Below are positions 25,264 to 38,308 of a DNA stretch of 64,000 bases, in pieces. The DNA is taken from positions 10,622,349 to 10,686,348 of the forward strand of contig NC_134522.1 in the NCBI RefSeq assembly GCF_027942865.1. Direction: 5' to 3'. A program made the translations under genes and the position numbers. How positions within the stretch are numbered: the stretch's first letter is position 1; each line of letters starts with the position of its first letter. A model generated the notes under the pieces. It did not search any database. It saw only the letters and a list, made by a program, of their open reading frames with translations, and had not been told where the DNA came from. This stretch comes from Odontesthes bonariensis. Its lineage: Eukaryota; Chordata; Actinopteri; Atheriniformes; Atherinopsidae.

Positions 25264-27529
25264 CAGCCCAGTCAGATTTGCCTAGCAGGATCCCAATCCC
25301 AATGTGGTCCTCCTGTCCAGACCGATCATCAGCTGAAAACATTTTGGCGGAACAAAGCACTAAAAATGAAGAGCCAAACTATCAAACATTTGTATTTTTA
25401 TATCAAAGAAAAATGATACAACAATTTACTATCATAACTAAGAGATTTGTTAAAATGATAGGAAGACTGTGGTAATTATTCCTCTTAACTCTTTTTGAAA
25501 AATGTTCATATGACCATAGATTTTATATCAACCACAAAATATCATATCTCAAAATTTACTTTTAATATGTTGTCTTTTTATTGTATTCAGTCTACTATAT
25601 GGCTTACAATGATGAGCAAAGCATTGTGTCTGAACTTTTTTGGAAATGAAGCTGACCCTTGATCTTCTGTTGTCTCCTGTTCTTCTTGACTTGATATTTC
25701 AGGCAGTTTTATTTGTGAAGCAGAAGGAAGATTTATGGAACACACAGAGCTTTACAGTATCGAGCTGGCTGATGGAGCGAAGGGCAACGCGGTCAATCAA
25801 AGGCCACCTCTCTTCTCTCAGTTCTTGCTTTGGGGTCTTCCTGATGGTAATTCTCTGATTTGACTTTGATGTGCCAATTTGTGGCTGATGAATAATTGTC
25901 TGGTTTGCTGATAACTTGTGGGAGTCAAGTGTAATCTGGTGGCACTCAATGCAAATGGGAGATATTTGGGTCCTTCAAATCACGACAGTAGCCCCTCTAC
26001 ATTTGCCTCCCCGTTCCGTGAGTAAACTGACCAATTAGCTGTGTTTGAAGAAGCCATTTTTGATTAGAGCAATCAGTAAACAGCAAGACCTCTCTTTGAT
26101 TGTCCCCCTGATTAGATGAGCTGTCACTTGAGAAGTTGTTTCAGATTTTAATTTATGGCCTTATATCACTGAAAAGTATGGTAATTACCCAATCCATTCT
26201 CCACAGTTCAGCACTTGGATTAAAATTCATCCATACTGTTAATGTTGATGACCTCATTTTACCTCCCAAAGTTTCTGAAGGAGTCTCTGAATCGACTGAA
26301 TCAGGCAAATAAGACCACTGCCATTTAGATGCAGATGGACTGCATTGATGTCAGTGGCGATGATATCAAGATAAAGAGACTGTACAACACAACCGAATTA
26401 ATTCAAATTAAACACTACAGTATACTTTTTTTGTTTCATGGTTGCTTTTACCTAGTGTCTCCCATGGCAACGTGGTACTCAGTGCTTAGGAATTACCACA
26501 GAATAATCTGCATAAGAAAAACATTTTCACTTAAAAACATCATTATTCACGCCCATCTTTGAGTGTCTATGCATTAGTCTCTAATTAAGAATATAAGCAA
26601 GTTAATGACCAAAAGACTGTGATAAGTGTTAAATTACAATATTCTTGTGCAACCAAATTAACAGATTGATAAATGTTTTTATCGCAACGTATCTAAAGCA
26701 TTTGAAATCAAACGGAATTTTGAGTAATAGTAAAACATATATACTGTACTTTAGTCAGTGCATAAGGTAGTAAAGTGTGCTACGTTTCCCACATGCAATG
26801 CCTATGATAAGATGTCTAATGTAAAATTGGAAGGATGTATGTACACTATGTATGCTTCGCTCTGTAAAAGGAATGCTTAACAAATGGAGCATTAATTCTA
26901 CAAAAAAGTGGCTTCACCTATGAGAAGGATTTTTCAGTCATACAGAATATATATTAATGCAAACCATTTAAAAATATGTACACACATTGCTTCTGTAAAT
27001 ATTCAGGAGCTGCTCAAAGCTTTGAAACCCGAAGGAAAGATCCAACAAGACATCCAGACCTTACAGAGATGGACATAAATGCATGCACAAATTTATTCAA
27101 GACAACTAATAGATGTAAAGCTGCAACAGACAAATGTGCTGTTTTCAGTTGTGTTGAGGGGCACCTGCTGATTAGGAGAGATGGCATCTATTTTACTTTG
27201 AATGGGAAAGCTCTTATATCTGGAAAAATGACCCAATTTATTTGCTGTCCAAAGCCATGACAACCCAGGATTGAGACCAGGATGCAGAGTTGCAGTCTTA
27301 GATGCTTTTCTGCAGCTTTCCACCTGCTGTTACCCTCCCAAAACCCCATAATCACTGTTTCTGCTCCCTGACCGTTGTAATAAAAAAATGCAAGAGGTGC
27401 AAATCATAAAAAACTCTATAAAAAAATGGACTAAACATTTAAATGAATAACAAATAATTAATTAATTAAATCACTGATTTGCTGATTATTAGATCTCTCT
27501 TACCTTCTGTTAGTAAATGACATGACTGT
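25264..27529. other. intergenic with an exon-like block
   Basis: Mostly unique sequence. The segment 25703-25846 has a strong pyrimidine tract, AG and GT borders and two open frames; it is discussed as a finding and is not annotated as a gene. No repeat family was recognised in the rest. Confidence 0.35.
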
Positions 27530-28850
27530 TGATCATCTATTTTGCCTTACAGAAACCTGGCTGCAACTACAGGATCATGTTACCATTAATGAGACAACTC
27601 CCCTCAGATAATTACATTTTCGTATTTCCTGAACCACTGGCCGAGGAGGAGGAGTGGCAGCTATCTTCCAATTAAGGTTACTCATCAGTCCATCTGGCTC
27701 TGACTCTGAGTTTATCTCTGAGTTCTCATATTTAGGTTATCTAACTAACTGCTGAGCACAGATTTTCATAATAGTGGGTGACAGCCTGTATACCACATTT
27801 GAATCTATATATGACTTAGTTGACTTTTCTTAAAATCTGCACAGACCTACTCACTCTGTTCATCATACCCTTGATCTTGTTCTGACCTGTTGAAAGTGAA
27901 CATTACAACAGTATTTCTTCATAACCCTGTCGTATCTGATCATTTTAATAACAATCGAGTTTGTATTCCTGACTACACAGCATCTGAGAAGATATTTCTT
28001 TGTAGTATGTTGATCGTCTTGTTGACATCGCACCAACTCCAATGTGTACAACATTAGAAAATGTTGTCCCGTCTGAAAAAAAAGGTTATTAGTCAGAAGA
28101 GATTGACTCCTTGGTTTAATTCATAGCTGCGTTCTTCAAAGCAGACTTCAAGAATGCTAGAAAGAAAATTGTGTTCCACTAATTTAGGCAAATCTCACTT
28201 TGTCTGAAAAGGTAGTTCAATGACATAAGAAAGCCCTTTGCAAAACTAGAACTGCTTAGTATTCATTATTGATTAAAGAGAACAAATACAATCCCAGGTT
28301 CCTTTTCAATTGGTTGCCAGGCTGAGAGAGAGTCATGTTTTCCTTTAACTTAAAGTAGGACAGCTTCATGTGCTTCCTATAGTCCAAAAAAAGTTACGGC
28401 ATCTTTCCCACCATTGTCACTAATGTTTCATCAGGTATGGCAGCTTTGGAAACGTCTGTAGAACCTGATTTATGTTTAGAATCATTTTGCGCCATTGAGC
28501 CCTCTGAACTAACAACAATAGCTTAATCAACACCATAAACATGTATTTTAGACCCAATCCAAACAATACTGCTCAAAGAGGTTTTTCTCTTAATCAACTC
28601 TTCCATATTGGATCCAATCAATCTATCTTCACTGACAGGTTATGTACCACAGACTTTTAAAATTAAGTCTTTAATTCACTCTACTCTAAATCTAGGACTG
28701 TCAACTAATTATCAGTCTGTATCCAATCTCCCTCTTATATTTAAAAGTTCCTGGAAAAATTGTTGCAGCTCATCTTTATGATCATTTGCACAGAAGTAAT
28801 ATGTTTTTAAGAGTTTCAGTCAGGATTGAGAGTCTATCCTGAATGGTGGT
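27530..28850 (+). pseudogene. degenerate LINE (endonuclease and start of reverse transcriptase)
   Basis: Plus-strand conceptual translation, with many stops and frameshifts, shows FCLTETWLQ (27539 onward), TTGRGGGVAAIF, RPTHSVHHTLDLVLT (around 27850) and SDHF, the order of motifs in the APE-type endonuclease of fish LINEs. From about 28560 it shows LLINSSILDP, GYVPQTFK and NYQSVSNLPLIFK, matching the start of the reverse transcriptase domain. The middle is eroded and the 3' part is missing. It belongs to a different copy from the minus-strand LINE at 23.8-25.1 kb. Confidence 0.7.
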
Positions 28851-29069
28851 AAAATATTCTAAGAAAGTTCACACAATACAAGATTATGCACAAGACTTCA
28901 AGAAGCCAATCAGAGCTGAAGTTGTGGAGCTCCTGAGTCACTGGAGACGGTTCACTATTTCCCGGAACTCTCGTTCTGTATCTGTTATGTGATAGATCAA
29001 TCTCACATCCAAATGTTTAAAAGCTACACTGGTCCATAGTGCAAAGCAGAGCAGTTTAAAACTAAATGC

Positions 29070-29677
29070 TTAAAGCTGCAGTCTGCAAGATTTGTTGTTG
29101 TCATACGTAAAGTCCTACTTTTTGGCATTTTAAGAGTTTACATGATCTATCAGAACGCTTGAAGTTGAAAACGGTGACCTCCGTAGTCGCAAAATGCAAG
29201 AAATGCTTATTTTTTTAACCGAAAAATAAAAAGTTATTCAACTTCCTGTCCCGCCCCTTCAAACCACATGAGAACTCGTGCACGTAGACGTGCACGCCAG
29301 ATGCGCCTACACGACTCCTCATTCATCAACTCACCTGTCATTTGCGATCATGGAAGACACAGTAAGTAGACAAGCCGTAATGAAGTTCAATAGTCCAGAT
29401 AAATAAGCGTGGGGACGAGCCTACCTTGTATCGCGCGTGCACAATCGGTGATTGACAGGCAGCAGAGCCCAGCTCGTAAACCTGATTGGTTACCTTTTAC
29501 CGGTCCGGTCTGCAATTTTGTAAACAAACCTGCTGGCTTTGGAGGGACCTAGCGGGACATATAGGGGACCTAGAGAACTCTTTTTTTTTGTATTGGGGTA
29601 TTTAATGTACTACTTTCAGAATCCCCGGACAGTTCCAGGCATTATGCTTGAAAAAGAGTTGCAGACTGCAGCTTTAA
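29070..29677. mobile_element. 608-bp MITE-like element with 15-bp terminal inverted repeats
   Basis: The left end is TTAA-AGCTGCAGTCTGCAA (29070-29088). The right end is its exact reverse complement, TTGCAGACTGCAGCT-TTAA (29659-29677). The body is GC-richer than its flanks, with CACGTAGACGTGCACGCC, and contains no transposase. TTAA at both borders could be a piggyBac-type target duplication or simply part of the inverted repeat; the palindromic ends do not allow a choice. Confidence 0.7.
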
Positions 29678-30302
29678 TAATTGTAAAATGCTTATACTTT
29701 CTGGGCCACAAAATTGAAACCTGCCTGTATTTTGCAATGTGTGAAACTGTCATGGCTTCTCGGATATTGTCCGACAACGTTGCACTTTCTCAGGGTTAGG
29801 CATGAAAAATAGAGGGTATACATATTTCTACAACCCAAGTACAATGTAGATAAAACCATAATGCAATGATTCTTAAATCGTATAATCTATTCACAATAGA
29901 ACATAGAAAACATATGAAATGTTGAAAGTGAGACATTTTACTATTTCACAAAAAATACAAGCTAATTTTGAACATGATAGCAACTACATGTCTCAAATGT
30001 TCTCTGGTCCAGAGAAGATGCCACTGTTTCTGAATCGTGTTCACATATGGCTTTAACCTGCATTTGCGGATGGCATGGTGAACTGTGTTCACAGACACAG
30101 ATTTCTGGAAGTGTTCCTGAACCCATGCACTGATTTCCATGACAGAATCGTGTCTATTTTTAAAACAGTGCTGCCTTAGGCTCAGAGATCATCTCATCCA
30201 ATATTGATTTTAGGCCATGCTCTCCCTGCACATAGATGTATCTTTTGAGGATATTATGTAGTGTAGATGATGGAATATTCAAAAGTCTTCTTTGGGAACA
30301 TC

Positions 30303-30428
30303 CATCAATCCATCTATTTTCTGTACTTGCTTAATCCAGTTCATGGTCTTGGGGGCACTGGAGCCTATTCCAGCTGCCACTGAGCAAGAGGCAGGGTACA
30401 CCCTAGACGGGTCAATAGTCAATCACAG
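30303..30428 (-). mobile_element. retroelement 3' fragment (ATGG-tail family), minus
   Basis: CATCAATCCATCTATTTTCT at the left is the complement of the family's ATGG tail. It is followed by GGAGCCTATTCCAGCTGCCA and GGCAGGGTACACCCTAGACG, the complement of the conserved 3' body. It is 5'-truncated and lies within the Tc1-like remnant. Confidence 0.65.
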
Positions 30429-30581
30429 GGGATGGAGGAAGAATTTTCTGAAATTGCTGTACAGTTTGTAGATGCAGTTTATTTTGCAGATTGCCAAACC
30501 TCTGCCTATCTTGGCTTCTGAGAGACTCTGCCGATCAAATTACATTTTGCCAATTAACCTGTTTAGTTGCCGCATGTTTTT

Positions 30582-30892
30582 TGAGCAGGGTTCCCGGTTC
30601 AAATCCCGGCAGGAGCCTTCCTGTGGAGTTTGCATGTTCTCAATTTTTATGCGCGGGTTCTCTTTGGGTACTCTAGCTTCCTCCCACTACCCAAAAATAT
30701 GTATGTTAGGTTGATTGGTGACTAAAATTGACTGTAGGAGTGAATGTGAGTGTGCATGGTTGTTTGTCTCGTTTGTCTCATGGACTGGTGACCTGTCCAA
30801 GGTGTACCCTGACCCTTGCCCAATGACAGCTTGGTTTGGCTCCAGCCCCCCACAACCCTGAGTTGGATTAAGCGGGTATAGAAGATGGATGG
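30582..30892 (+). mobile_element. near full-length retroelement copy (ATGG-tail family)
   Basis: B box GGTTCAAATCC at 30596-30606, then TGTGGAGTTTGCATGTTCTC, TATGTTAGGTTGATTGGTGA, GTGACCTGTCCAAGGTGTAC, GGCTCCAGCCCCCCACAACC and an ATGGATGG end. ATGTTTTT occurs at 30574-30581 and again at 30893-30900, a probable 8-base target duplication. The flanks rejoin in the order expected for the Tc1-like host element. Confidence 0.75.
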
Positions 30893-31995
30893 ATGTTTTT
30901 CTAGTGGTTTCTTTTGAGTACTACTCACTTTTCAGCCTTTTGTTGCCCTTGTTCCAACTTTTTGAAATATCAAAACGATATCAGCTAACATCAAACTAAA
31001 GATGAGCTAATATTTTTCACAAAAGAGTAAAATGTCTTGATTTCAAAATTTGATCCATTTTCTGTGTTCCATTGTGAAAATGTATTGGTTTATGAAAGGT
31101 GCAGATCATTGCATTCTGTTTTAATTAACATTTTACACAGCATCATAACTTTTGGGGTTTTTAAAAATATTGTTAGAGGTTAGAGAGATAAAAAAAAAAA
31201 CATATTTTGGCTAAAATATTGATAAGTACATGCATACCGGTTTGCATCACATCGGCTGGATGCTTCAAACAAAAGCCAAAAAGCTTTTAAAAACATTACT
31301 ATCTAATCTTACAGTTTTAGGGCAGTTATTGTCACACCATTTTGTTTTGCACATGTGAACAAAGATACCTGATACACTTCTCTTGTTAGACTTGGCTGTA
31401 TAGATTCCAAATAGAAAATGTATCAAAAGGTACATTTTTTTCTTTGATTGTGGTTTGTTTGATCAATGTTGCCAGGACTTGGGACATTGGAAAGTTGCTA
31501 AATCGCTCTATGAGTCCATGCTTGCTCAATTAAAAGGCAACACAGAAAAAGCTGGAGCTACTTCTTGGGATCTTTTTGCACATGAAGAACGGTGGAGACT
31601 GGATTTTCCACATGCTAAGGTGTGGATTACATCTGCTACTATTTGCATACCACTTTTGTGAGCTATTGCTTTTGTATCTTTTAGATTTTGTTTAAGCTAA
31701 ATGAATGGAAAAAGTTTCATTACCTGACATCCTACAAGATCCTAAGTCATTGCTCATACCAATTGCAGTGTATTGACCACCAAATCCCTAAATGATGGCT
31801 TAATCAATACAGCAGACAGAGTAAGTAGACAGAGGAAGGTTGTGTGTGACACAAAACCAGGATTAGGCCTGATTAGGGCAGTTTTAACATGTCCTGCTGA
31901 TTAGGGGCCACTGGATCTGACCGCTAATTAGATGTGAAGTGTGGCTGGCCGCACAGACAGGACAGCAGCAGGAGAAGGGGTTGGCTGCCCAAACA

Positions 31996-32013
31996 CCCCC
32001 CCCCCCCCCCCCC
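31996..32013 (+). repeat. poly-C run
   Basis: Eighteen consecutive C residues, followed by a CCTCCTCCT stretch. Open frames through it are compositional artefacts. Confidence 0.95.
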
Positions 32014-35000
32014 TCCTCCTCATTCTCTCCCCCTTCATTCACTTGTCCCCTCACCACCCCCACAAAGGGGTTTGGATGCTCTTTGATTGGGTGTGCTGCG
32101 TTGTGGAGAGGGGACTTGAAAAAGAGTCCCATTTCCCTTTTGCTGTGCTGCTACCCCCTGCAAGGTGGAGTCAATGTACCCTTTTTGTGCCTTCGTATGA
32201 CCAGCTGGCTACAGCGGGCCAAATAAACACTCCAAACCCACCGGCCAGTATGACTGCCATCTGAAACAGAACCATTGTCCCATGTGGATTGTGCCCTAAT
32301 TGGTGTTTCTGAGACAAATTCTCATTGTGATTGTTATTTGCACTGATGAGGTTTTAATAGACAGATAATACACATAAGAGACAAGTAAATGAAGAGTAAC
32401 TTTAGCTTGTTGCGTGGATGGAAATGATTTTTCTACCATTAAAAATAAATGAAGTTAAGCATAAAGATGATAAAAATTAAATACATTTTAAAAAAATACT
32501 TGAGACATACCAGAAAACTGAGGAAAAATCACTTTTTAAAAGAATTGGTCATGAATCTCAGTGCTTTAACTCACTTTGTAACCAAATTAATAATTTATTT
32601 ATGCCGCAAGATATGTTACATTTTAGACTCCATCGTGAAGAATCATTGCGTTTTGTTGGATGACTTTTAGTTTCTAGACAGGCTCATAGCAATATCCCCA
32701 GTGTCATATCAATGTCATGTCAGATTTTCTCTTCGGTAAAAGGAAATTATTGTCCAGGGGAAACGTTGGGTAGTCCTATTGTATAGATGACTATTTTTTT
32801 TAATTCCAATTCATTTTATTTAAGCTCAATGTTTCAATATTATTTATGGACAATGTAAGATTTTTTTTAACTTGCTGAACATAAGCTCCAACCATCACAA
32901 ATGTATCAGTTAATCTAAGTTAAAAAGAAAACAAACACCCACTGTTTTTTGTGATCAACATTATTAAATGTAAATCTTGTCCAAACAGGTATTAATGGAG
33001 TCAATGTTATCATTAGCCTTTTCGCGTAATTTTTTAAGGAAATTCAGCAGAGTTGTTCCCTGCTACCACCTGGATACGCCCTGACCAGAGCAGCTGAAGA
33101 GGAAGAGAGGAGAGAGTAAAGGAACATGGGATTTGGGGTGTAATCCTGTTTGCCCTCAGGGTCACATGCTCTGCAGAGCTGAGCTTGTCAGCTACAGTCC
33201 AAAAGTTTATTCGAGGGACAAACAGGAGTCTAATTGTAAATCCCTCTGGAGAGCAGTCAGTGTCTCCTGCTGAATGGTGGAGAGGAGACAGGTTGTTGCA
33301 AGATGATAATTGAAAAGAAAGTGGGTGGTCTTGTTTGCCCCCCATGGCCCTCTGGGACAGTTATATTGAGACTTCTGCATGTTCTGGAGGGGCAGATTAG
33401 CCTATGTTATATTTGAAGAAATCATTATGCCCTTCCGGGCTTAATTTAACAGACACAGCTATTGAATGATGTCTCCTTCTGTTGTCTTTTGCTATTCATG
33501 TAGATTTGTGTCTTTATGTGTACATCTGTGTGTGTCTGCCTGTTTGTTTGCTGCTGGATTATTTTCCTCCATTGACTAGTTCTGTGAGAACTTTCTAAAC
33601 TATTTAGGAAATGCTGTCCTTGAATTTTTTTTTCCTGTTTTTTTAACTTATCAACTTCTGTTCACATCTGTTTTTTACTTGTTTTCACACGATACCAACC
33701 TGTTTATCTTGAAACACAATGACTGAATTTATATTCAAAGAGAATTGTTATTTACTGCAGCGAAAATAGATATTAAAAAAAAGTAATACACCAATACGGG
33801 CAATCGCACTTAAATAACTTTGCGGTAGCCAACACACACTGATCTTATCCACTGCTTCATTGAACTGCTCTCCAGTCCAAGCCCTTAACCAGTAATCCGC
33901 AGACTGGCAGCTAGCCATTACCGTGGCAACGGGGAGCTGGGAGAAAACTGCTTGCTGGTTCAAAAGTAAAAAAGAGTGTTGGTGAAGGACAGAGATGAAC
34001 TCTTTTGTCCTGTAAATGTGTCTTTTTCACATTTTGAATTTCTAACAAGTTTCCCCTTCCTCTCGTTATACAGGCTATTGGGACGTAATGATTACATTTT
34101 TTTTGTTCTCTTTTGATTTTATTTCATGTTGTTTCTCACAGATAGAAACCCATTCCAACGCGGTAAATAGATGATAGCCCTGCATAACAGACATATACAC
34201 ACACACTGAATGGCTTAATACTAAAGCTTTACCTAAACAAAAATAAATAAAAATGGTTGGGGATTTTTTACAGTTTATTGTCATTTCTGTGGTTATATTA
34301 CAACCTCTTTTTTTTCCACAATATTTGACAGCAGGTGCCTCCAGTTAGTCAATTTATAAAAATGCAATAAAGTTGCATTCAGGTCCTTGCAGTAATATTT
34401 GAATGTTCTTAGCTTTGGTTTAGAATACTTCAGTAATTCTGTGGCTCACTTGAACTCTTCAATTATGGCTAAAAATCAGATAGTTCCTAATATATTTTCA
34501 GCCTCTGCTGTGAAATATTCTTCACAAACAGAATCAGATCAACAATTTAAGAGGATAAACATCTAACTGTGTGAGAATGTTTATTTTGGGGATTCAAATG
34601 TAATGTTATTAAATGAAGAGAAGTGAACACAAATGGATTAAATGTCAGGCTCTCGTGCACATTTCAAAAAGTTATCAATAAGTAAAGTAGGTCTTCCTCC
34701 AGCCTCTTGTGATTCAAAGCCAAACCAGAGTGACACCTCGGTGGGGGACTTTCAAATGTAATAGATTTCAGAACTGGCTCAACTAATTTTCTTAAAGAAG
34801 AGTTTGTGGGACTTAATGAGGCATAACTAATGGAGGTACCACAATCATCAGCACCATGCTGGAAGCTCTGTGGCAGGACAGAGCAGCCATTGATTCTTGC
34901 TTCAAACCTCTTGAGTTCCTAATCAGTTTCTTTAGTTGTGCGTTTCAGGCCTGACCAACCTATTGTTGGCCTGTGTCACTGGAGGTCAGTAGTTATTAGT

Positions 35001-37723
35001 GGCAACTGAAAACAGTTTCTCTAACTACTTATGAGAGAACTGAATAACATGCAGAGGGGGACTTGGAGGGGGGATTACTGGCAGTGCAGTGAGTCCGGTC
35101 GGCAAAGCAGAGAATGTGACATGGTTTTTTAATAAGGGATGCCTGCCTGCCTCCCGAACACACGCACATTTGCACGCACCCCTAACCTGGTTCCTCAACC
35201 TCAGCCCTCTCCCCTTTAATAGTCTTCAGAAAGCTACTCAGGCCCTGCAATGCTTAATATTGTAAATTGTATTCATAAGAACTGGAATTAGCCTCTGAAA
35301 GTCCAGGATTAGTAAAAACTACGTGCACATGTGAGTTCAGTTCAGAGTTTTAGTTTCTGCTGTCATCACACTGAAGGCAACGGTAAAATTGTGACTCCAT
35401 ACTTAATTTCATGAAAATCTATTAGAGTGAGAGATGCTTTCAGAGTCCTATGACCTCCTTGAAATGTTTTTTTTTTTTTCAGTCTGTAGGAAGATGGTTA
35501 TTTGCATGCATATTTTTCGATTTGAAAATTACCCGAATTAGAGAAGCTTTTCCTTTCTGGAGCAAAAACTTGGAGTGACTCATTCGGTGGAAACCAAACA
35601 AATTCAACAGGTACAGGACACCCTAATTAAAATCTTGCTCAGTGTCTCAAAATACTTGCCAATTCAAAGCATTCCCTCTCTCGGTGAAATGAAAAAAGCA
35701 GTCCTCGCTAATCATTTCAACATGGGGCAGGATTTGGAGACTATTTCTGAGAATGAGGGTCACAGAGGAGGATGCCTTTATTATATATATAGATTTATGC
35801 TCCCATTAAAAATATCATATGAAGTGGACTCACCTATCATTATCTGTGTGTATTTCAATAATATTCATCCACTCTACCTCTGTCAAGACTAAGAATATGA
35901 AACAATTTCTCCTCCTATTCTGCCAGCAAAACTAAAAAGAAAACATTGATTTGTGCATTGCGATTGTTACATGTTTGGCCAATGTTTCTGTGTAAACTAT
36001 GCAGCCAATAATGTGAAGCCCTTGCCAATTAGCGCTCTCTAGGTTGCTAGGTTGCCATGGTCAATTGAGGAACACATCAATAGGACTTGAAAAGGTTTCT
36101 CTGCGATCAGACCTTCTGACATATTAAGTAGAATAATGGGGAGGAAGGGAGTTGGGGCGGAGGGTGGAATGGGGGGTGGTTGCAAAGGCTGAGGCAAGGC
36201 TTCCTTCTACATTCATATTATGCAACGCAACCTGCAATTACCTGAGAAGAATAGTGAAAGAAATCCTTTACATCTGTGAAACAAAATGTCCCCTGCCTCG
36301 TGCTTTATGCTGTAACTACATGGCAGTGGAGTAGTTATGGACCGCTTCCAGTTCAGATAGAAATGTCTGCTTTCAATAATAGAGGCAATTCCACGTAATA
36401 TATGAGTTATTCAGCTGCTTTGTCTGTGTTTGTTAATGTGGGAATGCACATGAGCAAGTGCACGTGTGTGGATTTGGATGTTGGTGAAATCCTTTAAGCA
36501 GGTTCTGTTCTACATAAATGGAGGTAACATCACACTGACACACAGCCTCCAAACTTTCCAGACAGAAATGATGATGCCAGCACCAATTACAGTGCCCAGC
36601 CTGTCTCATATATCCTTACAAAGAGAGGTACCCCCACAATAAACTGAGAGCAACAGGCACAATAGCCAGTGATTACCAAGCATAGCCTATTAGTGCGCTA
36701 TAACTATGGCTATTGAAAAGAGAAAAGAATGGCTTCACCTCCACTTTCATTTCATGTGGTCCACCATCAAAAGCTTTGTTGACAGCTCATTCATGCCCTC
36801 AATTTAGAGACAAAATTTATCAGAAGCATCTTGCAGCATCAAAGTGTATATTGAGGAATGTATCTCTCTTTTTAATGCTCTTATCAAACTCCCTTAAACT
36901 GGAGTTGTTGTGCTTACTTCCAAATGTCAGGTGCATATTGGCTCTGGCGCTTCCTTCGAGTGTGGGGATGATAACACATATACATACAGCTGCCAGGTAT
37001 GTGAAGGGGCTGGAAATGGAGGCCCTCCAAGGTCTCCATTGAGATACACTGATAGCCATCATCATCATCATAGGGTGTCATCAACAAGGGGATTGAGAAA
37101 TAATTTCCAAATGTGTTTAAATGACCACGGAAAATGTAATATCACATTCTATTATCAGACGCTGTTGGTGGAAAAAAGGTTTTGGAGGACAGAAGCAGAG
37201 GGGAAGCGACACTGATGCTAAGTGATGACCTTAAACACTTTGGAGTTTATTTGTACGAATCATGAATCTTCTCAAAGAGACTGAACAAGTGACACCAGGG
37301 TTTCTATGCGTGAGTGTCTTTGTGTGCGGAAACATTTACGTCTTTCCGTACTTCTGGATATCTATGCTATATTTGAAAATCATTAAAAATATAAGTAGAT
37401 GCACAAAAACATGCAATTTTTTTGTCACGTATCAATGCCGTCTCTGATCATTTTCACACGACTTTCCTCTTTATGCAGAGATTTGAACGTTTTTTCAACA
37501 GTGGGCTGCAGATATTAAAAGAAAAATGTTGAAAATAAAAAAAGACTTAATTTTCAATAATTAAGATGCATGTCAATTATACAGAAATTTAAAGTTTTAA
37601 ATATCTGCAAATAATAACAATCCTCATACTCACAATAATTTATCAAATGTTCAAGTAAAAATCAGATACATTCTTTCTTTTTTTATATATACTGCGAGAA
37701 TTCTGTATATACTGGCAAATGTA

Positions 37724-37768
<45 letters not shown>
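37724..37768 (+). repeat. (AAT)n microsatellite
   Basis: Fifteen AAT units followed by imperfect units to about 37790. It lies about 1.2 kb beyond the nkx2.4 stop. Confidence 0.95.
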
Positions 37769-37770
<2 letters not shown>

Positions 37771-38308
37771 TAACAATAATAAATATTATTATCATGTATG
37801 TCCTAATGTAACCTTTAATGTAGCATAACAATAATGAGTGCCATCCATTCCATGCCTTTAAAAAATAATATATTATCATACTTATTGCAATAATTTGCAG
37901 TAATTGTGTATTTCATGGAGGCTCGCATCCAGAGTAAAATTGATCAATTACATTGCAGCAAAGCGAAGGTCTAGTCCTACTATAGATAGTAAGGTCAATA
38001 TGATTGGAGAGTGTTTGAAAAAAAAGGAAAAAATACGTTAATACAAAAATGCATGAATTGATGTCAATATAGAACCTGCTGAAAAGTGCTAGTGATTTTA
38101 AAAAGGGGTGATTTCCCCGTCTTGGAGTCTTGCAGACATCTCCCATGAAAGGCAGCCCTCCAAAATGTCAGCTGAACAATGCTGGCTCCCTCATCGACCT
38201 TGCTTTCCAGCTCAATTTGGTCTCAATCACAACATAATGAAAATGCACTCCAAAACAGATCCCTTAAAAAAAATACTTGTTCAGGAATAGCTCTCACACT
38301 TCAAGTTA

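Larger units (their letters stand above)
29829..31160 (-). mobile_element. Tc1-like DNA transposon remnant with long inverted repeats
   Basis: The segment 29892-29963 (CACAATAGAACATAG ... ACAAGCT) matches the reverse complement of 31005-31076 over about 70 bases. Similarity continues outward to 29829 and 31160 (shared ATGCAATGAT). Between them, a minus-strand piece at 30140-29946 translates as EISAWVQEHFQKSVSVNTVH followed by HAIRKCRLK, typical of the helix-turn-helix region of Tc1-like transposases. The catalytic part is missing. Two retroelement copies are inserted into it (about 30303-30428 and 30582-30892), so it is older than both. Confidence 0.65.
31165..38300. other. gene-free interval 3' of nkx2.4
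   Basis: No coding sequence is supported. It contains a run of 18 C at 31996-32013, a homeodomain-site cluster at 31860-31931, an X-box-like sequence at 36051-36064 and an (AAT)n tract at 37724-37768. Blocks around 33400-33480, 34680-35060 and 36000-36120 look unique and moderately GC-rich, as enhancers often do. This is inference. Confidence 0.35.
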
